Below are positions 25,635 to 34,946 of a stretch of 48,375 nt of DNA, piece by piece. The notes beneath the pieces were generated by a model. That model searched no databases. It was not told the origin of the DNA and was given only the letters and a program-made list of their open reading frames with translations. Source of the DNA: Candidatus Sungbacteria bacterium RIFCSPLOWO2_02_FULL_51_17 (GTDB taxonomy: Bacteria; Patescibacteriota; Minisyncoccia; Sungbacterales; GWA2-42-14); the NCBI GenBank assembly GCA_001820785.1, contig MHQW01000032.1, positions 1 to 48,375 on the forward strand, written 5' to 3'. The translations under genes and the position numbers were made by a program. Numbering within the stretch: position 1 is the first letter of the stretch; each line of letters begins with the position of its first letter.

Positions 25635-26192
25635 TTAGTTCTGATTGATCATGTTCATTGCGCGCTCGGGACCTTTTTCCAGAATGAGATCAAGCCCCTC
25701 CAGTATTTTCTTTGACACTTTTTTTACAACCGCTCCTTCATCTCCTTTGAATTTCAACAGTACCAGCTTCATCGCGTCCACCCGCTTTTTTTTCTGAACG
25801 CCAATGCGTATGCGCCAGAACTTCTCTGTTTTAAGTGCCCGCCGCACCGATTCAACGCCCTTGTGCCCTGCCGCACTTCTGTTAAACGACAATTTCGTGC
25901 GCCCGAGTTCAATATCAACATCATCATGAAGAAGTATGACGTGTTCCGGTTTTATCTTGAAAAATAGCGCAGTACGGCCGACCGCTTTTCCCGAATTGTT
26001 CATGAATGTTTCCGGGAGAAGGAGTATTGCCCTTTTGTTCTTTGAGACGAATCCGTGGCATGTTTTGTTGAATTCAAAGTCGGTACATCCGCGCGATGCG
26101 CTCCATGCGGAAAGAATGGTACGCCCGACATTATGCCGCGTGCCGTCATATTCTTTTCCCGGATTCCCGAGGCCCACAAAAAGATAGGTCAT
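25635..26192 (-). CDS. pth: Peptidyl-tRNA hydrolase
   Basis: MTYLFVGLGNPGKEYDGTRHNVG, LPETFMNNSG, LLHDDVDIELG, GHKGVESV. Confidence 0.93.
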   Translation of the reverse strand: MTYLFVGLGNPGKEYDGTRHNVGRTILSAWSASRGCTDFEFNKTCHGFVSKNKRAILLLPETFMNNSGKAVGRTALFFKIKPEHVILLHDDVDIELGRTKLSFNRSAAGHKGVESVRRALKTEKFWRIRIGVQKKKRVDAMKLVLLKFKGDEGAVVKKVSKKILEGLDLILEKGPERAMNMINQN

Positions 26193-26243
26193 ATATTTCG
26201 TAGTATACTCGGCTTCGCTGGTGGAAGCAAAAGGAGCGAAGTA

Positions 26244-26272
26244 TTGACAGGTATGTTTGGCGAGCATATGAT
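26244..26272 (+). promoter_or_regulatory. Promoter TTGACA-N17-TATGAT
   Basis: Boxes at 26244-26249 and 26267-26272. Confidence 0.7.
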
Positions 26273-26304
26273 CGGGGGTGGTTCCCGTATTTAGAGGAAA
26301 GTCC

Positions 26305-26715
26305 GTGGTTCAGAAAGAAACTCGTGTACAAAGAATCGCACGCCTATCCTCCAAGAGGTTTCCATCCTTATCAACTTCTAACACTGATGTCTGCCAGCTA
26401 GTCTGTTTCGTTTTGGCAAAGCGCAGTGAATTAGAAAGGGCACAGTTGCTGAAAATCGGTGATGATGCCCGGGATTATATGAATACAGGAAGTTTTTTGG
26501 TCGTCCTGTCTAGTGGGGCTTTGGGTGAGATCATGCGTCTTGGGGGTGGCGACATGAAGCGACGACTGGAGGAAAAAACCTATCCGTTCTCACGGTTAAA
26601 TAAAAAAACACGCGAAACATTACTGCATCTTCCCGCCAGCTGGGTGCGGGGAGGTGCTGGTTGGCTTCTTGCGGGTAGAAAACCACAATCACGCGTATCC
26701 ATTCCCGCCGACTAA
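26305..26715 (+). CDS. Hypothetical protein
   Basis: SD AGAGGA at 26293, GTG start 26305; hairpin GCCGACtaacGTCGGC with T-run at the end. Confidence 0.55.
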   Translation: MVQKETRVQRIARLSSKRFPSLSTSNTDVCQLVCFVLAKRSELERAQLLKIGDDARDYMNTGSFLVVLSSGALGEIMRLGGGDMKRRLEEKTYPFSRLNKKTRETLLHLPASWVRGGAGWLLAGRKPQSRVSIPAD

Positions 26716-26728
26716 CGTCGGCTCTTTT
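26707..26728 (+). terminator. Terminator
   Basis: GCCGACtaacGTCGGCtctttt. Confidence 0.6.
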
Positions 26729-26840
26729 CTTCCTCCGCAATAGACCTTTGTCAGTATTCAGGGCGCGCCCATTGCATGTATGGAAAAAGTGCGCTATATT
26801 GGCACAAAGCGCGTTCCTTGCCTTTATCGGTGAGCACATA

Positions 26841-27491
26841 ATGCAAGGGGCCGGCACATCTATAGACAGATATATGAGTGAACAAGATCCGGGCGCACGA
26901 CCAGAGGCATCTCCAGAGGATGGCGGTGGGGGAGTAAAACCGGCATTTGCCAGGTTTTTTTGGGAAACATGGGAATTGGTGAAGATCATTCTCATCGCCC
27001 TTCTTATTGCGGTGCCGATCCGGTATTTTGTCGCCCAGCCCTTTATCGTGCGTGGGGACTCCATGGTGCCGAATTTTCATAATGGTGATTACCTTGTTAT
27101 AGACGAGCTTTCCTATTATGTGCGCGATCCCAGTCGCGGCGAGGTGGTGGTGTTTCGCTATCCGCTGGACACAAAACAGTTCTTTATCAAGCGCATCATC
27201 GGGCTTCCCGGCGAGCAGATTGAGGTACAAGACGGGAAGGTCATGATCACTCCGGTCGCCGGAGAGCCGTTCACGCTTTTAGAGCGCTATGTGCCGGAAA
27301 ATCTCGCGACCGGGAATGCTCGCAATGTGCGGCTTGAGGATGGTCAATATTTTGTGCTCGGGGATAATCGCCCGTTCAGTTCCGACTCGCGGGTGTGGGG
27401 AGTGTTACAGAGGAATTTTATCACTGGGCGCGCGCTTATCAGGGCGTGGCCTCCGGGAGTTGCGGGATTGGTTCCGCAAGCCGCATACTAG
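26841..27491 (+). CDS. lepB: Signal peptidase I (start 26841 or 26874)
   Basis: FIVRGDSMVPNF, FFIKRIIGLPGEQIEV, VLGDNRPFSSDSR. Confidence 0.93.
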   Translation: MQGAGTSIDRYMSEQDPGARPEASPEDGGGGVKPAFARFFWETWELVKIILIALLIAVPIRYFVAQPFIVRGDSMVPNFHNGDYLVIDELSYYVRDPSRGEVVVFRYPLDTKQFFIKRIIGLPGEQIEVQDGKVMITPVAGEPFTLLERYVPENLATGNARNVRLEDGQYFVLGDNRPFSSDSRVWGVLQRNFITGRALIRAWPPGVAGLVPQAAY

Positions 27492-27516
27492 CGAACAACG
27501 ACCGCATTCACCACGC

Positions 27517-27554
27517 AGAATGGAACGTATGCCGGGAGGTGAAAGTTCCATTCT
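27517..27554 (+). promoter_or_regulatory. 10-bp perfect inverted repeat in hisS leader
   Basis: AGAATGGAAC (27517-27526) / GTTCCATTCT (27545-27554), no T-run. Confidence 0.5.
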
Positions 27555-27593
27555 CTATGCCTCGTTCATCATTTCTAATTCTTAATTGTTCAT

Positions 27594-28988
27594 ATGGGCA
27601 GAAAGAAAAAACAAAAACAAAAGGAGTTCCAGACGCCGCGGGGGATGCACGACATTCTTCCCGAGGATCAGAAGTATTACGAAAGGATCCGATCGGTGCT
27701 CCGGACGCTTTTTTCCTATTACGGGTTTGGCCGTATTGATACGCCGATTCTTGAGGATACAGACCTTTTTTTACACGGGGTGGGCCACTCAACCGATATT
27801 GTGGAAAAGGAAATGTATTCGTTCAAGACCGAGGGAGGGGATGCGCTGACATTGCGTCCCGAGGGAACCGCCGCCGTCGCCCGCGCGTATACCGAGCACG
27901 GCATGTTCACGCGGCCCCAGCCCGTGAAGTTGTATTATGAAGGCCCCTTCTTCCGCCACGAGGCGCCCCAGCGCGGCCGCTATCGGCAGTTCCACCAGAT
28001 CGGGCTTGAGCTTATCGGCGAGGAGGGCGCAGTTGCTGATGCCGAGATCATGCATGTGGTGTGGCTTCTTTTTAAGGAACTCGGCATTAAGGATCTTATG
28101 TATCACGTCAACAGCGTGGGGTGCCAGAGTTGCCGGCCGGCGTACCGTTCCGCGCTTGTTTCGTACTATCGGAACCGCGCAAAGGGCCTGTGCAGGAACT
28201 GTAAGCGGCGCTTCAAATTAAATCCATTGCGATTGCTTGATTGTAAGGAGGAAAAATGTGTCATGGTGAAAAAATCCGCTCCGCAGATTCTTGATCACGT
28301 CTGCGAATCGTGCAAGAAGCACTTTACGCTTCTGTTGGAATTTTTAGATGAAGATGGCATCTCGTACACGCTGAATCCTCACCTGGTGCGCGGCCTTGAT
28401 TACTACACCAAAACCGCGTTTGAGATTCTGACGGATCCGTCTGCACCCTCCAAAAAAGAGGCGCCGAAGGTTGTCGCGGGCGTCTCCGGTGACGTAGCGC
28501 CGGAGGGCGAGAAAAAAGAGCCGATCGCCGAAGCGGAGCCGCTTCCAAGAGCCCTGGAGCTTGGCGGCGGCGGGCGGTATGATGGTTTGACAGAACTTTT
28601 GGGAGGCAAGCAGACGCCCGCGGTCGGTGTTGCGGTTGGCGTTGAGAGGATCATTGAGGTCATGAAAATGCAGCAGGTTCGTGTTCCCGAACGGGCAAAG
28701 CCCCGCGTCTTTTTCGTACAGTTGGGAGACCTTGCCAAAAAGAAGAGTTTTAAAATCATAGAAGAACTCCGAAGTGCCGGTATTTCCATGGCAGAATCGC
28801 TTGGGAAGGAATCAATAAAATCCCAACTTAAGATCGCCGACCGGGTAGAGGGGGAATACTCCCTTATTTTGGGCCAAAAGGAGGCGATAGATGGCACCAT
28901 CATCATCCGGGAGATGTCCTCGGGCATTCAGGAGGTCGTTCCGTTTGATAAGCTCATAGAGTTGCTGAAAAGAAAATTGAAAAAATAG
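27594..28988 (+). CDS. hisS: Histidyl-tRNA synthetase
   Basis: TPRGMHDILPED, RPEGTAAVARAY, YEGPFFRHEAPQRGRYRQFHQIGLE, VRGLDYYTKTAFEI, GGGGRYDGL. Confidence 0.95.
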   Translation: MGRKKKQKQKEFQTPRGMHDILPEDQKYYERIRSVLRTLFSYYGFGRIDTPILEDTDLFLHGVGHSTDIVEKEMYSFKTEGGDALTLRPEGTAAVARAYTEHGMFTRPQPVKLYYEGPFFRHEAPQRGRYRQFHQIGLELIGEEGAVADAEIMHVVWLLFKELGIKDLMYHVNSVGCQSCRPAYRSALVSYYRNRAKGLCRNCKRRFKLNPLRLLDCKEEKCVMVKKSAPQILDHVCESCKKHFTLLLEFLDEDGISYTLNPHLVRGLDYYTKTAFEILTDPSAPSKKEAPKVVAGVSGDVAPEGEKKEPIAEAEPLPRALELGGGGRYDGLTELLGGKQTPAVGVAVGVERIIEVMKMQQVRVPERAKPRVFFVQLGDLAKKKSFKIIEELRSAGISMAESLGKESIKSQLKIADRVEGEYSLILGQKEAIDGTIIIREMSSGIQEVVPFDKLIELLKRKLKK

Positions 28989-28995
28989 TATTGCT

Positions 28996-29340
28996 ATGGA
29001 CTGCATTTTTTGCAAGATCATACAAAAAGAGGTCCCGTCAGACGTGTTCTACGAAAATGATGATGTGTTTGTTTTTAACGACATGCACCCGAAAGCTCCC
29101 GTCCACCTTCTTGTCATTCCTAAGGTCCACATCCAATCAATAGCACATCTGGAAGACGGACAGCGCGACATCATCGGGGACATTTTTCTTGCCGCGCGCG
29201 ATATGGCACGCAAGAAGGGCCTTGTCGGTTACAAGCTTCTGGTGAACGTCGGCCACGATGGTGGACAGATCATAGATCATCTTCACATCCATCTTCTTGG
29301 TGGCTGGGAAAGAGGCGGGAAGGCGGGTATCAGCATATAA
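28996..29340 (+). CDS. HIT-family nucleotide-binding protein
   Basis: CIFCKI start, HLHIHLLGG HIT motif. Confidence 0.92.
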   Translation: MDCIFCKIIQKEVPSDVFYENDDVFVFNDMHPKAPVHLLVIPKVHIQSIAHLEDGQRDIIGDIFLAARDMARKKGLVGYKLLVNVGHDGGQIIDHLHIHLLGGWERGGKAGISI

Positions 29341-29358
29341 TCTAAATGTTCAAAAACT

Positions 29359-29574
29359 ATGGTATACGTAAAGAAAAAAAATCACGAGACAACTCCGGCC
29401 ATGCTTCGGCGTTTTACCCGCATGATACAGCAATCGGGAGTTCTTCTGCAGGCGCGAAAGGATGCGCGGTTTGCAAAGGCGCCGAACAAGATCGCAAAGA
29501 GGAAAAAAGCTCTTCGCCGCATGACGCGCCGGAAGGAGCGCGAGCGTTTGATAAAGCTGGGACGGTTGAAGTAG
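29359..29574 (+). CDS. rpsU: Ribosomal protein bS21-like basic protein
   Basis: Very basic 71-aa protein, TPAMLRRFTRMIQQSGVLLQARKDARFAKAP; located upstream of yqeY. Confidence 0.65.
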   Translation: MVYVKKKNHETTPAMLRRFTRMIQQSGVLLQARKDARFAKAPNKIAKRKKALRRMTRRKERERLIKLGRLK

Positions 29575-29647
29575 TATTCGCGCGCCCGGTGTCGTGCGCC
29601 AAAGGGTGCCGCACGAATAAAGATGCCTGCGAATTACGCCATCACCT

Positions 29648-30145
29648 ATGAGTGTGAAGGAAAAAATAGAAGAGGATCTTGTGAGCGCAATGAAAAACCG
29701 GAAGGAGCTGACGCTCTCTGTGTTAAGGATGCTTGTTGCCGCGCTGAGGAGCCGTCAGACCGAAAAGCGCACGAAATGCGCGAAGGTGGGTGTTGCGACG
29801 GAAGATTTGTCACGGGAGTCGGAGTTAACGGAGGACGAGGTGCTGGAGACCCTTCGGTCCGAAGCAAAGAAGCGCAAGGACGCCATAGAGGGGTTTGAGA
29901 AAGGAGGGCGCGCCGATATGGCCGCTCGCGAGAGGCAGGAATTGACAGTGCTTGGCGCGTATCTGCCGGCAGAACTTTCCGATGCCGAGCTTCATGCCAT
30001 GGTATCGGAGGCATTGCTTGCGACCGGAGCCGGTACCATGAAGGATTTTGGGAAGGTTATGGGAAGGGTCATGGCCCAGGCGAAGAACAGGGTTTCGGGG
30101 GATAGGGTCAGTGCCGCTGTCAAAGAGATGCTTGGAGCGAAATAG
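29648..30145 (+). CDS. yqeY: GatB/YqeY-domain protein
   Basis: MKNRKELTLSVLRMLVAAL, EELTVLGAYLP, GKVMGRVMAQ. Confidence 0.88.
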   Translation: MSVKEKIEEDLVSAMKNRKELTLSVLRMLVAALRSRQTEKRTKCAKVGVATEDLSRESELTEDEVLETLRSEAKKRKDAIEGFEKGGRADMAARERQELTVLGAYLPAELSDAELHAMVSEALLATGAGTMKDFGKVMGRVMAQAKNRVSGDRVSAAVKEMLGAK

Positions 30146-30297
30146 CCAGGAAGTAGTCATTTTTGCGGGGTTTTCCTCTCTTGCAAAAGAGTCACCTTCT
30201 TTTTACTGTAGGTATGGGCGCAAGGAGCATGTCGCCGCGCGTGGCGATTGTCTTTTTTCTTTGCACCTTTTTGGGTGCCTAAGACCCGAGTAGTATT

Positions 30298-30762
30298 ATG
30301 ACAAATGTTTATAACTATAGTACTATACAAGTGGACGCACGGGGGGTGAGGGGAGTCATATCACGCGCCATGAAAAACCTCCGCCGCGAGGGTTTTTTTT
30401 CGGATACACGCCGCACGCGTTCTCCCGGGGCCGTAAAGAGAGCGCGCGCCTACGATGTTCATGTTATCTTTGTAGCGCCCGGCGAGTCCGCCAAGCTGAA
30501 CCTTCGGTATCGCAAGAAGAACAAGCCGACGAACGTACTGTCGTTTGATTACGGAAATGAAGGGGAGATCATTGTATGCCCGCATATTGTCAAAAGGGAG
30601 GCACGGGCCGCCGGGCACAGCGTGCAGTTCCAGACGGCGTGGATGATCATTCACGGGTTGGTGCATTTGGCGGGCGTGCATCACGAGAGTTCCCCGCGCA
30701 TGTCGCATAGAGCCGAAGTGCTGGAAGAAAAAGTGCTGTATGAATTAGGGATCGGGAATTAG
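30298..30762 (+). CDS. ybeY: Endoribonuclease YbeY / rRNA maturation factor
   Basis: LNLRYRKKNKPTNVLSFDY, HGLVHLAGVHHE metal motif. Confidence 0.9.
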   Translation: MTNVYNYSTIQVDARGVRGVISRAMKNLRREGFFSDTRRTRSPGAVKRARAYDVHVIFVAPGESAKLNLRYRKKNKPTNVLSFDYGNEGEIIVCPHIVKREARAAGHSVQFQTAWMIIHGLVHLAGVHHESSPRMSHRAEVLEEKVLYELGIGN

Positions 30763-30815
30763 GGATTATGCCGTATGGCCATAGTGATTAATTCGTCATT
30801 CGTAATTTTTACCGA

Positions 30816-32051
30816 ATGCGCCGCATCGTTTCCGCAATTGATATCGGCACGACGACGATCTCAACCGTTATCGCCGAGAAAACAAAGGATGGAAGCATCC
30901 GCATATTAGGCATTGGGCAGGCCCCGAGTTTTGGCATGAGGAGGGGAGCCGTTGCCGACATTGACGAGGTGACATCATCGCTCAAGCGCTCCATCAAGGA
31001 GGCCTCGCGCGCAGCCAATGTTCCTGTCACCCGCGCGACCGTTTCGGTCGGTGGTACGCACATCAATACGTTCAGTTCTCGCGGCGTTGTTGCTATATCT
31101 CGCGCGGATGGCGAGGTGACCGCCGAAGACGTCCGACGGGTGTTGCAGGCGGCAGAAAGTTTTGTCGCAAAAAATCCAAATCGCGAGATCGTACACATCA
31201 TTCCCCGGGAGTTTCGCATTGATTCGGAAACGGGCATAAAAGATCCCATCGGCATGGTGGGTATTCGTCTTGAGGTTGACGCTTTGATTGTTGATGGCGC
31301 AAAGCCGCCCATTCAGGCGCTCTATAAATGCGTTGAGCACGCAGGCGTTGAAGTTGAAGATGTCGTTTTTGCCCCACTTGCATCGGCCGAGGCGGTACTT
31401 TCCCGCAGACAAAAGGAGTTGGGGGTTATGGTGTTGGACATCGGCGGAGGCACCTCCGATTTTGCCTTGTACGAGGAGGGGCGGCTTATTCATGCTGGTG
31501 TGCTCGGGTGGGGAGGAACGCACATCACAAACGACATCGCCATAGGACTCAAAACGACCGTAGACGTGGCGGAAGCGGTAAAACTTCGGTATGGATATGC
31601 ACTACCCGACACGTTGCCGAAAAAAGATGTGGTAAAGCTTGCCGAATTCATTGAGCATGATGCGACAACATTTCCCCAGCGAAATCTTGCCGAAATCATT
31701 GAAGCGCGCCTCATTGATATTTTTGAGCTTGCACATAAAGAATTGAAACGTGTTGACAAAGACGGGCTTTTGCCTGCCGGTGTCGTTTTGATCGGCGGCG
31801 CATCACGGATCCCAGGAATTCTTGATCTTGCGAAGCGCGAGCTACGGCTTCCTGCAGAGATCGGTTCAACATTTTCACTGCCGAATAAAGAGGCCGGACT
31901 TGCGGGGTTGCTTCTCAAATACCCGGTGGCGCTCGGTCTTGTCGCTTGGCACATAAACCGATCCATCGGGCGCGACCCGTATTTCTATGGGTCGTCTGCC
32001 GCAAAAGTTCTTACGGGTATTAAGAATTGGCTTAAGATATTTTTGCCATAA
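30816..32051 (+). CDS. ftsA: Cell division protein FtsA
   Basis: SAIDIGTTTISTVIAE, VMVLDIGGGTSDFALYEEG, VLIGGASRIPGI; followed by ftsZ. Confidence 0.93.
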   Translation: MRRIVSAIDIGTTTISTVIAEKTKDGSIRILGIGQAPSFGMRRGAVADIDEVTSSLKRSIKEASRAANVPVTRATVSVGGTHINTFSSRGVVAISRADGEVTAEDVRRVLQAAESFVAKNPNREIVHIIPREFRIDSETGIKDPIGMVGIRLEVDALIVDGAKPPIQALYKCVEHAGVEVEDVVFAPLASAEAVLSRRQKELGVMVLDIGGGTSDFALYEEGRLIHAGVLGWGGTHITNDIAIGLKTTVDVAEAVKLRYGYALPDTLPKKDVVKLAEFIEHDATTFPQRNLAEIIEARLIDIFELAHKELKRVDKDGLLPAGVVLIGGASRIPGILDLAKRELRLPAEIGSTFSLPNKEAGLAGLLLKYPVALGLVAWHINRSIGRDPYFYGSSAAKVLTGIKNWLKIFLP

Positions 32052-32418
32052 GGCGTTTCGGCATGATCCGGTACGCGCACATAGCAACTATGGGGTTGTT
32101 TTTTCGTTTGTAGAGTTCCATACCGACGATATTTTTGCTCTCATGCGAGTGTTATGGCAATTCTATGTGTGCCGGTGTCCAAGATATCCCATAGTTAATC
32201 ACAGCTTTTCCACCTGCTAGCCCGGCTGAAAATTTGGGGAAGTACCGGATATGCGGGTACGGTAGGAAAACAAAGCTTTTTTCGCGTATTGAAAATATTT
32301 CTGACATAAGTTTCTTATTGGGTCAATATTGAAATAACTTTTGAAGGGTATACCTATATAAAGGAATGTGAACGACTGGGAGCTTCATACGCGTTTTATA
32401 ATATAGAGATGTAGGAAT

Positions 32419-32468
32419 TAGCGTGAAGGAGGGCGGCAAGCGCCTTGCTACGCTACGGCTACACGCTA
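32419..32468 (+). promoter_or_regulatory. Structured leader of ftsZ (nested hairpins)
   Basis: Outer TAGCGTG/CACGCTA, inner GCAAGcgcCTTGC; AAGGAGG lies inside the outer arm. Confidence 0.5.
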
Positions 32469-32474
32469 TGGTAC

Positions 32475-33635
32475 ATGCCAAATATTAAACCAGATGTAGA
32501 AACATTTGCCCGGATTAAAGTGGTCGGTGTCGGCGGATCGGGCGGTTCGGCCATTACTCGCATGATGGATTCCAAGATCCATGGTGTTACGTTTATCGCC
32601 ATTAATACCGATGCCCAGCATTTGCACCACCATAAGGCAACGACGAAGATCCACATCGGAAAGAACCTCACCAAAGGGCTTGGCGCGGGAATGAACCCCG
32701 AGATCGGGCGGCAGGCGGCCGAAGAGAATCGCGACGAGATCCAAGACGCCCTGAAGGGGTCTGATATGGTGTTTGTCACATGCGGGCTTGGCGGCGGAAC
32801 GGGCACGGGAGCATCGGCCGTTGTTGCGGATGCCGCGCGCTCCGCGGGGGCGCTTACCATTGGTGTTGTCACGAAGCCATTTCTTTTTGAGGGGGCACAG
32901 CGCATGCGGATCGCCGAGGAGGGATGGTCGCGCCTTCGCGACAATGTGGACGCGCTTATCACTATTCCGAACAACAACCTTCTAAACCTTATTGATAAGA
33001 ACACCTCACTTTTGGACGCGTTTAAGACATGCGATGAAATTTTGAAAAACGCCGTGCAGGGCATATCAGACCTTATCACCATGCCGGGGCTTATTAACGT
33101 TGATTTTGCGGATGTCCGCTCTGTTATGGCGGATGCCGGTTCAGCTCTTATGGGCGTGGGTGTGGGGACGGGCGAGAATCGTGCCGTGGATGCCGCACAA
33201 AAGGCCATCAATTCTCCGCTTCTTGATATTTCCATCAACGGAGCAAAGGGAGTTCTCTTTAACGTATCGGGCGGGCCGGAACTTACCATGTGGGAGATAA
33301 ACGAGGCCGCAAAGATTATTACCGATTCAATTGATCGCGACGCGAAGTTGATTTTCGGCGCGGTGCACGATGATCGCCTGAAGAAGGGCGAGGTAAAGAT
33401 CACCGTTATTGCCACGGGATTTGGTCCTGGGGGGATCGCGGCAAAAAAAGAGGACCTTTCAAAAATGTTGCGCCAACCCCAAATGCCCCCAGCCGCAGTT
33501 CTTACGTCGTCTTCCGTCGTAAAACCACCACTTGCTTCCACGCCGCAGAATGGTAATGGTCATATTGGTGGGCAAAAAACTGAGGATGATTCCGAGTGGG
33601 ACTCAATTCCGGCGTTTTTACGGCGAAGGAAATAA
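32475..33635 (+). CDS. ftsZ: Cell division protein FtsZ (ATG 32475; alternative TTG 32445)
   Basis: IKVVGVGGSGGSAITRM, FVTCGLGGGTGTGASAVVADAA, C-terminal SEWDSIPAFLRRRK. Confidence 0.96.
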   Translation: MPNIKPDVETFARIKVVGVGGSGGSAITRMMDSKIHGVTFIAINTDAQHLHHHKATTKIHIGKNLTKGLGAGMNPEIGRQAAEENRDEIQDALKGSDMVFVTCGLGGGTGTGASAVVADAARSAGALTIGVVTKPFLFEGAQRMRIAEEGWSRLRDNVDALITIPNNNLLNLIDKNTSLLDAFKTCDEILKNAVQGISDLITMPGLINVDFADVRSVMADAGSALMGVGVGTGENRAVDAAQKAINSPLLDISINGAKGVLFNVSGGPELTMWEINEAAKIITDSIDRDAKLIFGAVHDDRLKKGEVKITVIATGFGPGGIAAKKEDLSKMLRQPQMPPAAVLTSSSVVKPPLASTPQNGNGHIGGQKTEDDSEWDSIPAFLRRRK

Positions 33636-33664
33636 GTTTGTTCGTTTTGCATAGTACGTAATGT

Positions 33665-33691
33665 AAAATCCCGTGCTACACGGGATTTTTA
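33665..33691. terminator. Bidirectional terminator
   Basis: AAAATCCCGTGctaCACGGGATTTTT. Confidence 0.8.
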
Positions 33692-34552
33692 GTTCTGTAC
33701 GATAAGCGCTCCCTTTGATTCTAAAACGCGGAGGGCGTCATCAACCGAAACAGCAGGCATATCGCCTCCCCTCACTTGTGCGTAGAAAGTGAAGCCTTCA
33801 ATAAGATACAGCATGTGGCCTAGCGTAGGAGGTATCAGTTGATTCTGATACGACCCTTTTCTGATAACGAAGCGGCCCGCCGTCTCACTGTCCGTTGAGA
33901 GCCAGTATTCGGTCAAATAGGGAGTGAGGTCAAATTTATGAACAACTTCCAGCATCTTCTCTGCAATCCCGAGCGTTTGTTCTGGCTCTTTGTTGGAGTT
34001 GTAGATCTTTGACCACATGCGCGTCTCAAGCGCGAGGACCATATTATGAGTCGGCAGGGAATGCAAAAGTTCTATAAGTTCTAACATGTCTACCTCGCTA
34101 TACCTCTGGGTGTCATCACCGAAATCTAAAGTTTTTTCGTATTCTTCCGCGATCTTGTCGGTAATATAGCCCAGGTCTTTTTCCGATAGGGGTTTTGATG
34201 TGCTGATCGCAATAAGTTCCTCCTGGAGGGCCTGTCGTATCCGCTGTTTTGCGGAAAGAGTGGTATTTGGCACTATGGGCGGGCACGTTGTGTCGGTATA
34301 GGTGATTTCAGCCGGGTCTACGCTATCGGCGCCCACATTGCTCACGGTGATTGTTCCATTTTCTTCCAGCAAATAGAGGAGCTCTTTATCCACGGCATAC
34401 GTACTCGCTTTTTTGAGCACGGCGCCGACATGTGGCGATGATGCGGCAAGGACTTCTCTCGTGTCAGGCGAAAGCGGTTTCCAATCAATTGCCCCCGCTG
34501 ATACGGCAGAGAATGTCAAAAGCATTAAAGAAATGATGGTTCTAGTGAACAT
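33689..34552 (-). CDS. Secreted hypothetical protein
   Basis: Signal peptide MFTRTIISLMLLTFSAVSAGA; promoter upstream. Confidence 0.7.
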   Translation of the reverse strand: MFTRTIISLMLLTFSAVSAGAIDWKPLSPDTREVLAASSPHVGAVLKKASTYAVDKELLYLLEENGTITVSNVGADSVDPAEITYTDTTCPPIVPNTTLSAKQRIRQALQEELIAISTSKPLSEKDLGYITDKIAEEYEKTLDFGDDTQRYSEVDMLELIELLHSLPTHNMVLALETRMWSKIYNSNKEPEQTLGIAEKMLEVVHKFDLTPYLTEYWLSTDSETAGRFVIRKGSYQNQLIPPTLGHMLYLIEGFTFYAQVRGGDMPAVSVDDALRVLESKGALIVQN

Positions 34553-34603
34553 ATGAACGCTCCTTGGTGGAAGAAAAAATTTTTCAAAAAGCAGGTAATT
34601 ACT

Positions 34604-34632
34604 TATATAACATATAATAGAATATTTGTCAA
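34604..34632 (-). promoter_or_regulatory. Promoter TTGACA-N17-TATATA (minus)
   Basis: -35 at 34632-34627, -10 at 34609-34604. Confidence 0.7.
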
Positions 34633-34841
34633 CCATTGGACACAGAACCAACCCTTTCGTTGGAGAAACAGCAAAATAATTTTTTGCAAAGTTATGCACA
34701 AGATTATTTTGGAACTAAATTTTTTCAGCAGTATAATGACGGTACCAAGTAAAAAGTTTTAAAAATTTTTTGCGCGGCATCTCTTAACAAACGTTTCGGC
34801 TTTTTCATCGGTGCCAGCAATCTTTTTTCTAGATGGTGCGA

Positions 34842-34888
34842 GCAGGATTGAGTAGGTGGTAACCAAAAACCCACATTCCCGATCCTGC
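34842..34888 (+). promoter_or_regulatory. Hairpin in nrdJ leader
   Basis: GCAGGAT (34842-34848) / ATCCTGC (34882-34888) with possible internal GTGG/CCAC. Confidence 0.4.
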
Positions 34889-34946
34889 ATTCAACATTCT
34901 ATGGCTGAAAAAGATAGCTGGCATTTTTGTCCCCGAAAAAAATAGT

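Noticed and set aside
26291-26305. GAGGAAAGTCCG, resembling the RNase P RNA (rnpB) CR-I signature, just after a strong promoter
   Set aside because: No room for P1-P3 before it, no matching CR-V (ACAGAA..GGCTTA-like) or other conserved blocks downstream; better explained as the SD (GAGG) of the GTG-start ORF at 26305.
29592-29616. TCGTGCG/CGCACGA hairpin between the rpsU-like gene and yqeY
   Set aside because: Short stem with no T-run and no SD occlusion; not enough to claim a regulatory element.
32459-33541. 360-aa minus-strand ORF antisense to ftsZ
   Set aside because: Fully overlaps unmistakable ftsZ; composition is typical of an antisense shadow of a GC-biased gene.
34690-34702. TTATGCACA, one mismatch from a DnaA box, in an AT-rich intergenic region (possible oriC)
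   Set aside because: Only one such site seen, no cluster of boxes, no dnaA/dnaN nearby; AT-richness is explained by a promoter region.
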